Assembly: GCA_046704245.1 (NCBI GenBank)
Contig: JBJKSD010000019.1
Span: 1-64,000, forward strand
DNA: 64,000 nt
Source of the DNA: UBA660 sp046704245
Lineage (GTDB): Bacteria > Bacillota_I > Bacilli_A > RF39 > UBA660
Direction of reading: 5' to 3'
Part shown: positions 35,469 to 44,822 of the stretch, piece by piece
How positions within the stretch are numbered: the stretch's first letter is position 1
Layout: every line of letters starts with the position of its first letter
Program-made: the position numbers and the translations under genes
The notes under the pieces: model-generated
What the model was told of the DNA's origin: nothing
Database searches by the model: none
Seen by the model: only the letters and a program-made list of their open reading frames with translations

Positions 35469-35999
35469 ATGGGAATAAGAGGTAATAAAATAGCAATGAA
35501 AAACTATATTATTTATGCTGCTATAGTAATAGTAACAATAGTTCTTTTGTTATATTTTAGAACTTGGTATCGAACATATAAAACTCATCTATTAACTATT
35601 CCAGTTATAAATGGATATCTATCAGAGGTAAAATATGAAGAATTAGATAATTATATACTAGAGAATCCGGATTTTACTCTTTATATGTGTACTACTGATG
35701 AAGATAAATGCCGAGACTTTGAAAAAGACTTTAAAAAGACCGTTAAAAAATATAATTTAAAAGATCAAATGATCTATTTAAATCTTAATGATTATGTTAA
35801 AAATAATAATAAAACATTATTAGATACTAAAATGGGAGTTTCTAAAGTAATGAAACAAGAAACATTTTTTAGTTCTTATCCATCTATCTCTATCTTTAAA
35901 GATAAAGAATTATACGATATCCTAATAATTAATGGTGGGGTAGATATGGATGATGTAATTCAATTCTTAGAAGAACATGAAGTAATATTAGAGCAATAG
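35469..35999 (+). CDS. Membrane-anchored thioredoxin-fold-like protein without CxxC
   Basis: 176 residues. N-terminal anchor (about 12-30) and an exterior domain with thioredoxin-like order: FTLYMCTTDEDKCRDFEKDF at the active-site position (Cys spaced by seven residues, no CxxC), a long helix, and PSISIFKDKELYDILIINGG at the end. Without the CxxC pair it is unlikely to be a disulfide reductase. AGGTG before the ATG. Similar proteins at 7051 and 45056. Confidence 0.7.
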   Translation: MGIRGNKIAMKNYIIYAAIVIVTIVLLLYFRTWYRTYKTHLLTIPVINGYLSEVKYEELDNYILENPDFTLYMCTTDEDKCRDFEKDFKKTVKKYNLKDQMIYLNLNDYVKNNNKTLLDTKMGVSKVMKQETFFSSYPSISIFKDKELYDILIINGGVDMDDVIQFLEEHEVILEQ

Positions 36000-36012
36000 C
36001 TCTAATATTTTT
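35984..36012 (+). terminator. Intrinsic terminator
   Basis: AATATTAGAGC/GCTCTAATATT stem overlapping the stop codon, then T-run. Confidence 0.9.
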
Positions 36013-36029
36013 AAATATTATTAATAAAG

Positions 36030-36058
36030 TTGACTATATTAATAAAATAGTATATTAT
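36030..36058 (+). promoter_or_regulatory. Promoter of the T-box/gatCAB-aspS operon
   Basis: TTGACT, 17 bases, TATTAT. Confidence 0.7.
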
Positions 36059-36067
36059 TATACATAA

Positions 36068-36286
36068 ATAAAGGCGGCGAAATGGCGAGTAATATTAATG
36101 ATTTAATAGAGAGTTCGTGGTTGGTGAAAACGAATAAATAATTAATATGAAAAACACCATGGAGTTATATATTTGAATTAAGTAGGATATATCGGTTAAT
36201 TACCGTTACCAAATAGAGATGTCAGTTCGATAAGAAGGGTGGTACCGCGATTATATTGCCCCTTAATCTAATTGACTTTTTTATTT
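36068..36286 (+). promoter_or_regulatory. T-box riboswitch leader of gatC-gatA-gatB-aspS-trmL
   Basis: The conserved T-box AAGGGTGGTACCGCG lies at about 36235-36249 after a Stem I region. The best specifier candidate is AAC (Asn) at 36153-36155 in GAAAAACACC; a GAA triplet (Glu) sits just before it at 36149-36151. A rho-independent terminator spans 36221-36286: GTCAGTT...AAGAAGGG pairs with CCCCTT...AATTGAC, then T6. When uncharged tRNA binds, the T-box bases join an antiterminator and the operon is read. Control by tRNA-Asn fits an operon for indirect Asn-tRNA synthesis. Confidence 0.92.
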
Positions 36287-36305
36287 TTTAGGGAAGAGGG
36301 ATAAA

Positions 36306-36596
36306 ATGATTAGTAAAGAAAGTTTAAAAAAATATGCAGCTAGATTAATGTTTGATATGAGTGATGATGAATATGAAACATTACAACAAGAATTTGAGAT
36401 AATTATTAAACAGATGGAAAGAATTGAAAAAATTGAGAACATAAAGGAAGTTGAACCATTAATGTTTCCTTTTGTTACTGGAAAAAATAAACAAAGAGAA
36501 GATGAAATTGGTGAATATTTAACAGTCGATGAAGTTTTAGCTAACTGTAAACACCAAATTGATGATCAAGTTAAAGTACCAAAGGTGGTGGAATAA
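36306..36596 (+). CDS. gatC: Asp-tRNA(Asn)/Glu-tRNA(Gln) amidotransferase subunit C
   Basis: 96 residues, the usual size. Helical N-terminus (ISKESLKKYAARLMFDMSDDE) and the belt-like C-terminal segment (EVEPLMFPFVTGKNKQREDE) that wraps GatA and GatB. Stop and the gatA start overlap (TAATG). Confidence 0.94.
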   Translation: MISKESLKKYAARLMFDMSDDEYETLQQEFEIIIKQMERIEKIENIKEVEPLMFPFVTGKNKQREDEIGEYLTVDEVLANCKHQIDDQVKVPKVVE

Positions 36597-38023
36597 TGAT
36601 TAAAGAGTTAAGAGCAAAATTAGATAAAGGAGTAGTTGCTTCTGAACAATTATTTGATGAAGCTATAAAAAAAGCTCATCAATATCAAAATGATTATAAT
36701 TGTTTTGTTACGATTATTGATAAATATAAAAATAATGGTAAAGAGAAAACTTTATTAACCGGCATTCCATATTCACTTAAAGATAATTTTTCAACTAGGG
36801 GTATTTTAACTACGGCTTCTTCTAATATATTAAAAGATTATGTACCAGTATACGATGCTACTGTATATAAAAAATTAAAAGAAGCAGGGGCTATCTTAGT
36901 TGGTAAAACAGTCTTAGATGAATTAGCAATGGGAGGAACTGGTACTACTGGGCATACAGGTATAGTAAGAAACCCTTTTGATAAAGAAAGAATGATTGGG
37001 GGATCTTCTTCGGGAAGTGCTGCTAGTGTAGCGTTGGGTATTGTGCCATTTAGTATTGGATCAGATACTGGAGATTCAGTTAGAAAACCAGCTGCTTTTA
37101 GTGGGACAGTAGGTTTTAAACCTACTTATGGTAGGATTTCTAGATATGGCTTATTTGCTTTTGCATCTAGTTTAGATCACGTTGGTTGCATTACTAGTTC
37201 AGTCGAAGATGCAGCTATTGTTACTGATATATTAAAAGGTCAAGATCAATATGATATGACTACTTTAGAAGATGATAATAAGCATTATCTTGATAGTATT
37301 AATAATGATATTAAGGGAAAGAAATTATTCTATATTAAAGAAGCATGTAATTTAAATAGTTATGATAATCCTGATGAAGAATTGATAAAAGTTATTGATA
37401 ATTTTAATAAAGTTATCGATATGTGTAAAAAAATAGGATTTGAAGTAACAGAAGTTTCTATTGATAAAAATATCTTATCAGCTTTATATCCATCTTATAT
37501 GGCTATCTCTTGTGCTGAGGTTACTAGTAATAATGCTAACTTAACAGGAATTCAATTTGGGCCTCGTGGTGAAGGAGAAACAGTTGATGAAATAATGTTT
37601 ACCGCTAGGACTAAAGGTTTTTCAGAGCTTATTAAAAGAAGATTTGTTTTAGGAAGTTATATTTTACAAAGAGAAAATCAAGAAAAATTATTTTTAAATG
37701 CTGGTCGCATTAGAAGATTAATAGTGAATAAGATGCATGAATTATTTAAAGAGTATGATGGATTAATATTACCATCAGCTAGTGGTATAGCACCTAAACT
37801 TAGTGAACAATCAGATCGTTTATCTGATAAGTATTTAATCTTAGAAAATCATCTAGTTATAGGTAACTTTGGTGGTTTTCCTAGTATAACTATTCCAAGT
37901 GGATTTATTAATAAGATGCCTATTGGCATTAATATTACTGGTGAGATATTAAAAGATGATCTTGTTTTAAATATGGCTTATAAGATAGAACAAGGTTTAA
38001 AGGAGATGAACGATAATGTATAA
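36596..38023 (+). CDS. gatA: Asp-tRNA(Asn)/Glu-tRNA(Gln) amidotransferase subunit A
   Basis: 475 residues, amidase-signature enzyme that releases ammonia from glutamine or asparagine and feeds it to GatB. The triad is present: Lys in IPYSLKDNF, the cis-Ser in MIGGSSSGSAASVALG, and the nucleophile Ser in GSDTGDSVRKPAAF. Most bacteria have DTGGSIRQPA at that point; the Gly-to-Asp and Gln-to-Lys changes next to the nucleophile recall Mollicutes enzymes. Overlaps gatB by 8 bases. Confidence 0.95.
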   Translation: MIKELRAKLDKGVVASEQLFDEAIKKAHQYQNDYNCFVTIIDKYKNNGKEKTLLTGIPYSLKDNFSTRGILTTASSNILKDYVPVYDATVYKKLKEAGAILVGKTVLDELAMGGTGTTGHTGIVRNPFDKERMIGGSSSGSAASVALGIVPFSIGSDTGDSVRKPAAFSGTVGFKPTYGRISRYGLFAFASSLDHVGCITSSVEDAAIVTDILKGQDQYDMTTLEDDNKHYLDSINNDIKGKKLFYIKEACNLNSYDNPDEELIKVIDNFNKVIDMCKKIGFEVTEVSIDKNILSALYPSYMAISCAEVTSNNANLTGIQFGPRGEGETVDEIMFTARTKGFSELIKRRFVLGSYILQRENQEKLFLNAGRIRRLIVNKMHELFKEYDGLILPSASGIAPKLSEQSDRLSDKYLILENHLVIGNFGGFPSITIPSGFINKMPIGINITGEILKDDLVLNMAYKIEQGLKEMNDNV

Positions 38024-39440
38024 AGTAGTTATTGGTTTAGAAGTACACTGTGAATTATCAACTAAATCTAAAAACTTTTCAGCTTCTCCTAATGAATATT
38101 CTAATGAAGCTAATATAAATGTATCTGCTATTGATTTAGGTCTTCCTGGTATTCTTCCCTCTGTTAATAAAGAAGCAAGCCGTAAAGCCCTAAAAACAGC
38201 GTTAGCTTTAAATTGCGAACTACCTAATGAAATAATATTTGATCGTAAGAATTATTTTTATCCAGATCTACCTAAAGGTTATCAAATTACTCAAGTAAAA
38301 AAACCAATGGGCCGTAATGGTTATCTAACTTTTATTGTCAATGATTATGAAAAAAGAGTCGATATTCATCAATTACATCTAGAAGAAGATACAGCTAGTT
38401 TAGAACATCGCTCTAGTTATTCATTAATTAATTATAACCGTGCTGGAGTACCATTATTAGAGATAGTAACTGAACCCTGTATAAATTCTGCTGATGAAGC
38501 TATCGGTTTCTTAGAGGCCTTAAGAGATTTATTCCTCTATTGTGAAGTAAGTGAAGCTAGAACTGATAAGGGACAAATGCGTTGTGATGTCAACATATCA
38601 CTAATGAAAGAGGATGCTAAAGAATTAGGAACTAAAGTAGAATTAAAGAACATCAATTCTCTTACTAGTGTCAAAGCCGCTATTGATTATGAAATAAAAA
38701 GACAAACGGAAATATTAGATGATGGCAATAAAGTAATTCAAGAAACTAGAAGAATTGCTGAAGATTTAAAAACTTATCCAATGAGAGAAAAAGTTGATGC
38801 TATTGATTATAAATACTTTACGGAACCTAATTTACCACCAATAGCTATTACTGATGATTATATAAAAGAAATAAATGATGAAATTCCTATGTTACAATAT
38901 GAGAGAATCCAAAAATATACTAACGAATATGGATTATCTAGATATGATGCTGTTGTCTTAACTAAAGAAAGGGCTATAGCCGAATATTTTGAAGAAGTAC
39001 TTTTCTATATTGATGATCCTAAATTAGTAGCTAATTGGGTAACATCAGTGGTCTTAAGCTCTATTAATAAATTAGAAGTAAATATTAAAGACTTTTTTAT
39101 CACTCCTGAAATGTTATCAGGTGTTATGAAATATGTAATGGATGATAAATTATCGTTTATTCATGCTAAAGAAATAATATATGAAGCTTTAAAAAAGAAA
39201 ATTGATCCTAACACTATTATTGTAGAAAAAGATATTAGTCAAATAACTGATGAAGAAGAAATATTAAAATATGTTAATGAAATAATAAATGAAAATGATA
39301 AACAAGTATTAGAATATCTTAATGGTAAAGATTATGTAGCTCATTATTTTGTAGGCCAAGTTATGAAAAAAACCAATAGTCAAGCAAATCCTAAAATAGC
39401 ATTAAAATTAATAAAAGAAGAATTAGAAAAAAGGAGGTAA
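38016..39440 (+). CDS. gatB: Asp-tRNA(Asn)/Glu-tRNA(Gln) amidotransferase subunit B
   Basis: 474 residues. VVIGLEVHCELSTKSKNFS is the cradle-domain start, FDRKNYFYPDLPKGYQITQ and DIHQLHLEEDTA give kinase-site residues, and GVPLLEIVTEPC is signature; the helical and YqeY-like tail domains (about 300-474) hold the tRNA. Transfers the amide to Asp-tRNA(Asn) or Glu-tRNA(Gln). Confidence 0.96.
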   Translation: MYKVVIGLEVHCELSTKSKNFSASPNEYSNEANINVSAIDLGLPGILPSVNKEASRKALKTALALNCELPNEIIFDRKNYFYPDLPKGYQITQVKKPMGRNGYLTFIVNDYEKRVDIHQLHLEEDTASLEHRSSYSLINYNRAGVPLLEIVTEPCINSADEAIGFLEALRDLFLYCEVSEARTDKGQMRCDVNISLMKEDAKELGTKVELKNINSLTSVKAAIDYEIKRQTEILDDGNKVIQETRRIAEDLKTYPMREKVDAIDYKYFTEPNLPPIAITDDYIKEINDEIPMLQYERIQKYTNEYGLSRYDAVVLTKERAIAEYFEEVLFYIDDPKLVANWVTSVVLSSINKLEVNIKDFFITPEMLSGVMKYVMDDKLSFIHAKEIIYEALKKKIDPNTIIVEKDISQITDEEEILKYVNEIINENDKQVLEYLNGKDYVAHYFVGQVMKKTNSQANPKIALKLIKEELEKRR

Positions 39441-39443
39441 TAT

Positions 39444-41186
39444 ATGAAAGCAAATCAATATCGTAATCATTATGGTGGTTTACTTACTAATGACAATATT
39501 GGGCAAGAAGTTATTATTGCTGGTTGGGTTGAAAATATTAGAGATCATGGAGGCGTAATCTTCCTTGATATTCGTGATTATTATGGCATTATCCAAATAG
39601 TAAGTAACGATGATTCAATATTTAATGGTATTACTAAAGAATCTAGTGTATCAGTTAGTGGTAAAGTCCGTAGAAGAGATGAAGAAGATTATAACCCTAA
39701 GTTAAAAACCGGGGAGATTGAAATATTAGTTGATCAAATAACCGTATTAGGTAAAGCTAAAAATATTTTACCATTTGAAATTATTACTTCCAAAACCGTT
39801 AATGAAGAAGTAAGATTAAAATATCGATATTTGGATCTACGTAATCCTAGAGTAAAAGATCAAATTATCTTTAGAACTAAATTTATTAAATTTTTACGTG
39901 ATAGAATGTTTCAAAATCATTTTGAAGAAATTCAAACTCCTATTTTAACAGCATCTAGCCCAGAAGGGGCAAGAGATTTTATTGTCCCAGCTCGTAAATA
40001 TCCTGGTAAGTTTTATTCTTTACCGCAAGCTCCCCAACAATTTAAACAATTGTTAATGGTAGCTGGCTTTGATAAATATTTTCAAATTGCTCCTTGTTTT
40101 AGAGATGAAGATGGTCGCAGTGATCGTATTTATGGTGAATTTTATCAATTAGATTTAGAAATGAACTTTGCTACTGAAGAAGATGTATATAATTTAGGTG
40201 AAGAAATTTTCTATGAAGCTTTTAAACAATTCAGTAATAGAGAAGTAAGTCCTTATCCCTTTAAACGTATTTCTTATAAAGAAGCAATGTTAAAATATGG
40301 TACTGATAAACCAGATTTACGTAATCCATTAGAAATTATTGATTTAACTGATATTTTTAAAGATAGTGAATTTAAACCATTTAGAGGTATAACAGTAAGA
40401 GGTATTAAAGTAGAAAATATAGCTAATAAACCTAATTCATGGTTTAATGAATTAGTTGATTATGCTAATAGTATTGGTATGCCTGGTATTGGTTATTTTA
40501 AAGTTAATGAAGATATGTCTTTAGCTGGACCAATAGCTAAGTTCTTAAGTGAAGATGAAACTAAAGCTTTAATCGAACAAGCAGACTTAAAGAAAGATAG
40601 TGTTTTATTCTTTATTGCTGATCGTAAAAATGCTTCTAAATTAGCAGGTTTAATTAGAGATGAATTAGGAAGAAAATTAAATTTAATTGATGAGAATAAG
40701 TTTGAACTTTGCATTGTTAATAATTTTCCAATGTATGAATGGGATGAAGAACAAGAAAAATATATTTTCTCACATAATCCATTTAGTATGCCTCAAGGAG
40801 GTTTAACAGGTTTAGATAATGATAAACCAGAAGATATATTAGCATATCAATATGATTTTGTATGTAATGGGGTAGAGATAGCTAGTGGAGCAGTAAGAAA
40901 TCATGATTTAGAAATAATGGAAAAAGCGTTTAATATTGCTGGATATTCACATGATGAATTAAAAGATAAATTCCAAGCTTTATATACAGCATTCCAATAT
41001 GGAGCACCACCTCATGCTGGTATGGCAGCAGGTATTGATAGAATTATTATGATGTTATTGAGTGAATCATCAATTAGAGAAGTAGTAGCTTTCCCAATGA
41101 CCGTAAATGGTCAAGATTTGATGATGGGAGCACCTACAGTAATATCTGATAAACAATTAAAAGATGTCCATATCAGAAAATTATGA
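39444..41186 (+). CDS. aspS: Aspartyl-tRNA synthetase, probably non-discriminating
   Basis: 580 residues, bacterial-type AspRS: N-terminal OB anticodon domain (about 1-110), class II core with FRDEDGRSDRIYGEFYQLD, a GAD insertion (about 280-410), and motif 3 GAPPHAGMAAGIDRIIMML. In the anticodon domain NIRDHGGVIF has His35, the residue linked in Pseudomonas AspRS to accepting tRNA-Asn; discriminating enzymes have Leu there. Co-transcription with gatCAB under an Asn-type T-box supports formation of Asp-tRNA(Asn). GGAGG precedes the ATG. Confidence 0.94.
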   Translation: MKANQYRNHYGGLLTNDNIGQEVIIAGWVENIRDHGGVIFLDIRDYYGIIQIVSNDDSIFNGITKESSVSVSGKVRRRDEEDYNPKLKTGEIEILVDQITVLGKAKNILPFEIITSKTVNEEVRLKYRYLDLRNPRVKDQIIFRTKFIKFLRDRMFQNHFEEIQTPILTASSPEGARDFIVPARKYPGKFYSLPQAPQQFKQLLMVAGFDKYFQIAPCFRDEDGRSDRIYGEFYQLDLEMNFATEEDVYNLGEEIFYEAFKQFSNREVSPYPFKRISYKEAMLKYGTDKPDLRNPLEIIDLTDIFKDSEFKPFRGITVRGIKVENIANKPNSWFNELVDYANSIGMPGIGYFKVNEDMSLAGPIAKFLSEDETKALIEQADLKKDSVLFFIADRKNASKLAGLIRDELGRKLNLIDENKFELCIVNNFPMYEWDEEQEKYIFSHNPFSMPQGGLTGLDNDKPEDILAYQYDFVCNGVEIASGAVRNHDLEIMEKAFNIAGYSHDELKDKFQALYTAFQYGAPPHAGMAAGIDRIIMMLLSESSIREVVAFPMTVNGQDLMMGAPTVISDKQLKDVHIRKL

Positions 41187-41689
41187 TAAATGTAGTCTTA
41201 TATGAACCAGAAATACCCCAAAATACTGGTAATATCATGAGAACTTGTGTTGCTACTAACGCTATCTTACATTTAATTAAACCATTAGGATTCTCTTTAG
41301 ATGATAAACATGTTAAAAGAAGTGGTGTCAATTATTTAAAACATCTAGAATATTATGTTTACGATAATTTTAATGATTTTCGTCATAAAAATAAGGGTAC
41401 CTATTATTTTTTAACTAGATATGGTGCTAAACCTCATACTTCTTTTGATTATACTAATCCTAACGAAAATATATATTTAATATTTGGCAAAGAAAGTACT
41501 GGTATACCAAAAGAAATATTAACCGAATATATAGATTATTGTATGCGAATACCTATGACTGATAAAGTAAGAGCATTAAATGTATCTAATGCTGTAGCTA
41601 TTATGGTCTATGAATTATTAAGACAACAAAATTATAATGGTTTATTATTTAAAGAACCTCATAAAAAAAATTATTTAATTAAAGAATAA
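41183..41689 (+). CDS. trmL: tRNA (cytidine(34)-2'-O)-methyltransferase TrmL
   Basis: 168 residues, a minimal SPOUT methyltransferase. VVLYEPEIPQNTGNIMRTC and the trefoil-knot SAM site LIFGKESTGIPKEIL with RALNVSNAVAIMVYELLRQ match TrmL. It methylates the wobble base of tRNA-Leu. The start overlaps the aspS stop by 4 bases, so it is the last gene of the T-box operon. Confidence 0.93.
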   Translation: MINVVLYEPEIPQNTGNIMRTCVATNAILHLIKPLGFSLDDKHVKRSGVNYLKHLEYYVYDNFNDFRHKNKGTYYFLTRYGAKPHTSFDYTNPNENIYLIFGKESTGIPKEILTEYIDYCMRIPMTDKVRALNVSNAVAIMVYELLRQQNYNGLLFKEPHKKNYLIKE

Positions 41690-41727
41690 AAAAAGAGTTT
41701 ATATTTAATAAATTTTATGGTAGAATA

Positions 41728-41744
41728 ATGTAAACACATTACAT
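41728..41744 (+). promoter_or_regulatory. Inverted repeat at the probable start of the peptide cluster
   Basis: ATGTAA-ACACA-TTACAT, just downstream of a TAGAAT hexamer at 41721-41726. Operator-like by position; no known regulator is encoded nearby. Confidence 0.35.
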
Positions 41745-41798
41745 AATATTAATAATTGAAGGTGAGATAGAAAAAAATTATAAGTGATGGTGATTGTA

Positions 41799-43472
41799 AT
41801 GATCGCTTTAGGGCAATTTAAACGTTTAAAAGAAATTATTGATAAATATATATATGATGATATTTGGAAAAACCATTTTCTTTTAGACAGCATATATGAT
41901 GAAGAATATTATAATATGTTAATAAAATATTTTGAATTCATTTCAAAAGAAAATTTAGCTTGTGAAGAACTCCATGCTATTTTTTTATATTGTTACCAAA
42001 AGAGTAATTTTTATTTTAATTTAATAAAAAATGATAATGATATTGAAAATGCAATTTTAAGCGAAAAATATTTTGGTTTTATTGAAAATGTAACTAACGA
42101 TAGTATAATTATTAGAAATGTAATGAAAAAATTATGTGAAGAGTTTGGTGAAAATTATTTAGAATCAGTTGCATCAATAGATCAAAATTTATCATATGAT
42201 AATATTGAAATTATTAATAACTATAATGTTTCTAATACTGTAAAATTATATTTATTAATTAAATATTGGCAAGAAAAACAACATAAATATATTGAATCAG
42301 GATTTTTAAATAAAATAGATGAAATTTTTTATAAATACAATCAAAATAATGGTAATTTTATTTTTGGTACAAATTACGATGCAAAATTTACTTATTTAAT
42401 GAATAAGTTTTTAGATCAAAAATTTATAAATATTGATTATTTTACGATGTTGCAAATAGTAGAACCAACATATGATTTTTCAAGCTTGGTTGGCGGAAAG
42501 GCAAATGGATTAATAAAATTAAACAGGATAAATTGCACCATTCCTACAACATATATATATATTGGAGGCCATTTTAATAAAGAAGATATTCCTAAGTTTG
42601 ATAAATATGCTGTAAGAAGTTCTGCTACATGTGAAGACGCAACAAATTGTTCGTTCGCCGGAATGTTTAATTCATTTTTAAATGTTTCAATTGATAATTT
42701 AGCTAAGAAAATATTAGAGGTTCAAGAATCAATTGATCTATCAAGGGTACAAACTTATTTAAAAGACAAAAAAATAGACAAGCTTCAGATGCGAGTTATA
42801 ATTCAAGAATATAAAGAACCAATTATATCTGGTGTTTGGTTTGGTAGTGATGAAAATCCTGATTATGGAGTATTAGAATATATTGAAGGCTCTGGTGATA
42901 AATTGGTTGGTGGTTATGTTACCCCACACAGAGTAGTTTTTAATCAAAAAAATCATGAAAATAACTTAATTTCTATTTCAAAAGTAGAAATTTATAAACA
43001 ACTAATAAAATATCAAAGTGAAATAGGTGAATGTTGCGATTTTGAGTGGTGTATAGTAAACAATAAATTAATAATGTTACAATGTAGACCAATTACAACA
43101 CCTACTAAAAATTTTTTTGCACAATTTACTGATGAGGAAAATGAAAATGTTTTGAAGGGAATTCCTGCTTCTCCAGGCATTTATGCTGGTAATGCTATTT
43201 TTATAGATGAATTAGCTGAAAAAAATAAATGGATTGATAATAGTATTTTACTCACTTGGTTTACTGATCCAGATTGGCTTGATATTATATTAAAATCTAA
43301 AGCTGTAGTAGTCGCAATAGGAGGATTTTTGAGCCATACATCTATCATCTGTAGAGAATATAATATTCCATGTGTATGTGCTTTAGGGAGTGAAAATTTA
43401 TATAGGATTAAAGATACAAAAGAAATAAAAGTAGATGGTAATAAGGGACTGGTTTATATATTAAAAAAATAA
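41799..43472 (+). CDS. Dikinase-like protein (ATP-grasp plus phosphohistidine domain), copy 1
   Basis: 557 residues from the ATG at 41799 (GGTG upstream; earlier GTG/ATG lack a site). Order: an unassigned helical N-terminal domain (about 1-215), a PEP-synthase/PPDK-type ATP-binding domain (about 220-415: SLVGGKANGLIKLN, YAVRSSATCED, CSFAGMFNSFLNV, DFEWCIVNNKLIMLQCRP), and a swivelling phosphohistidine domain with IGGFLSHTSIICRE (His about 513). There is no PEP/pyruvate-binding barrel. In rifampin phosphotransferase and PEP synthase such domains use ATP to phosphorylate a His and pass the beta-phosphate on; here the acceptor would have to bind the new N-terminal domain. First gene of the cluster and paralog of 47788. 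Confidence 0.82.
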   Translation: MIALGQFKRLKEIIDKYIYDDIWKNHFLLDSIYDEEYYNMLIKYFEFISKENLACEELHAIFLYCYQKSNFYFNLIKNDNDIENAILSEKYFGFIENVTNDSIIIRNVMKKLCEEFGENYLESVASIDQNLSYDNIEIINNYNVSNTVKLYLLIKYWQEKQHKYIESGFLNKIDEIFYKYNQNNGNFIFGTNYDAKFTYLMNKFLDQKFINIDYFTMLQIVEPTYDFSSLVGGKANGLIKLNRINCTIPTTYIYIGGHFNKEDIPKFDKYAVRSSATCEDATNCSFAGMFNSFLNVSIDNLAKKILEVQESIDLSRVQTYLKDKKIDKLQMRVIIQEYKEPIISGVWFGSDENPDYGVLEYIEGSGDKLVGGYVTPHRVVFNQKNHENNLISISKVEIYKQLIKYQSEIGECCDFEWCIVNNKLIMLQCRPITTPTKNFFAQFTDEENENVLKGIPASPGIYAGNAIFIDELAEKNKWIDNSILLTWFTDPDWLDIILKSKAVVVAIGGFLSHTSIICREYNIPCVCALGSENLYRIKDTKEIKVDGNKGLVYILKK

Positions 43473-43491
43473 GAAAATATGGGGGCTTATT

Positions 43492-44822
43492 ATGAACTAT
43501 AACAAACCACTAACATTAAATGAATACTATAAAATAAGAAAAGAGAAAAACGGGGCATTGCTTTTTTATCGGAAGGATTTTAGTGTTTTGAAAACTTCTG
43601 ATTTTGTCTTCGATATAATATCAAAAATTGATTTAAAACATTATTCAGTAAACCAATTAATTAGTTACATAATTTAAAAGAAACAGAAGAGGCATTATTT
43701 TTTAGTTTTGTCCAACATTTATTTAACTCGGGTGTTATTGAATATGGTAATAAAAGAAAAGTTATTTATCCTCAAGTATTTTATAATGTTAATAATAATT
43801 TAATTTATCAAGCGCCCCAGTTTTTATGGTGGGATATTACAAGTAAGTGTAATTTAAAATGTTATTATTGTTATTCATCAGCCGGTTATATTGATGAAAA
43901 TGAATTAACAACTAATCAAATATATTTAATATTAGATCAAATTCAAAAAATGGGTATATTTTATGTGTTTTTTCTAGGGGGAGAACCTTTTTTAAAAGAA
44001 AATTTTATTGATATAATTGAATATGCTAGTAAATTAGGGTTGGGAATTATGATAACAACTAATGGTACTATTATAAATTCTAAGATAGCTAAAAAGTTAA
44101 GAAATATTGATGTATCAGTAATTAGAATAAGTATAGATTCTGCTAACAAAGACATTCATAATTTAATAAGAGGGAGTAATAAATCATTTGATAAATGTAT
44201 AAATGCTCTTAAATGTTTATCAAGTGTTGGAATAGAGCACTTAGGCATCAGTACTACATTGGGCCCAGATAATTATAAAGGGATAGAGGATTTAGTAAAA
44301 TTAGCAAAAAATTATAAATGTAATCACATACAAATTACTCCGATTAGTCCAGCAGGAAGAGCTCGCGAAACAGGTAAATATTTAAGTATTAAGCAGGTAG
44401 AAGAAGTGAAAAAAGTTTTGGCAGTTTTAATAGAAAAGGAAAGAACTGAGAAAACAAAATTTGTTATTGATGCGCCAGAAGGTATAATAATTAAACCTAA
44501 TCAAATTACAGTATACAAAAATAAAGAAAAAGTAGATTTAATGGGGTGCGGGGCTGGCCGTGTTTGTTTATCAATATATAGTGATGGTAGAGTTGGATAT
44601 TGCTTAATGAATAGAAAAGTGATAGACTCATTAAATAATAATACTTTACTAAAGATTTGGAAAAAAATTAATAAAGAAATAAAGAGAAAAGATAGAGGAT
44701 TCTGTAAAAATTGTAAAAATATTGATATATGTGCTGGTCCTTGTATGGTGTTAGAAAACACTTGTGATTGTGAGCGAGAAAAAATAATGAATAATAAATT
44801 ATTAAAGGAGGTTGCAAAATGA
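43492..44822 (+). pseudogene. Radical SAM/SPASM maturase with RRE-like N-terminus, frame broken near 43670
   Basis: The first frame (43492-43677, 61 codons) reads like a PqqD/RRE peptide-binding segment (GALLFYRKDFSVLKTSDFVF). It stops at 43675, but a second frame continues the protein without a gap in meaning: HNLKETEEALFFSFVQHLF, then the radical SAM triad in TSKCNLKCYYCY (Cys codons at 43848, 43860, 43869), FFLGGEPFLKE, and a SPASM-like tail CKNCKNIDICAGPCMVLEN. The first ATG of the second frame is 43950, which would omit the catalytic Cys triad. So the gene needs one indel repaired, or a -1/+2 recoding event, to be active. The mature enzyme would be about 440 residues and is the natural maturase for the Cys-rich peptide just downstream. 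Confidence 0.75.

Noticed and set aside
43670..43680. Programmed -1 slippage at TTTAAAA in the first radical SAM gene
   Set aside because: The heptamer is not in the needed phase relative to the upstream frame and no downstream pseudoknot is apparent; an indel is simpler.
43950..44822. Taking the radical SAM gene as starting at 43950
   Set aside because: That start would drop the CxxxCxxC cluster motif encoded at 43848-43871, and the upstream sequence continues the family without interruption.
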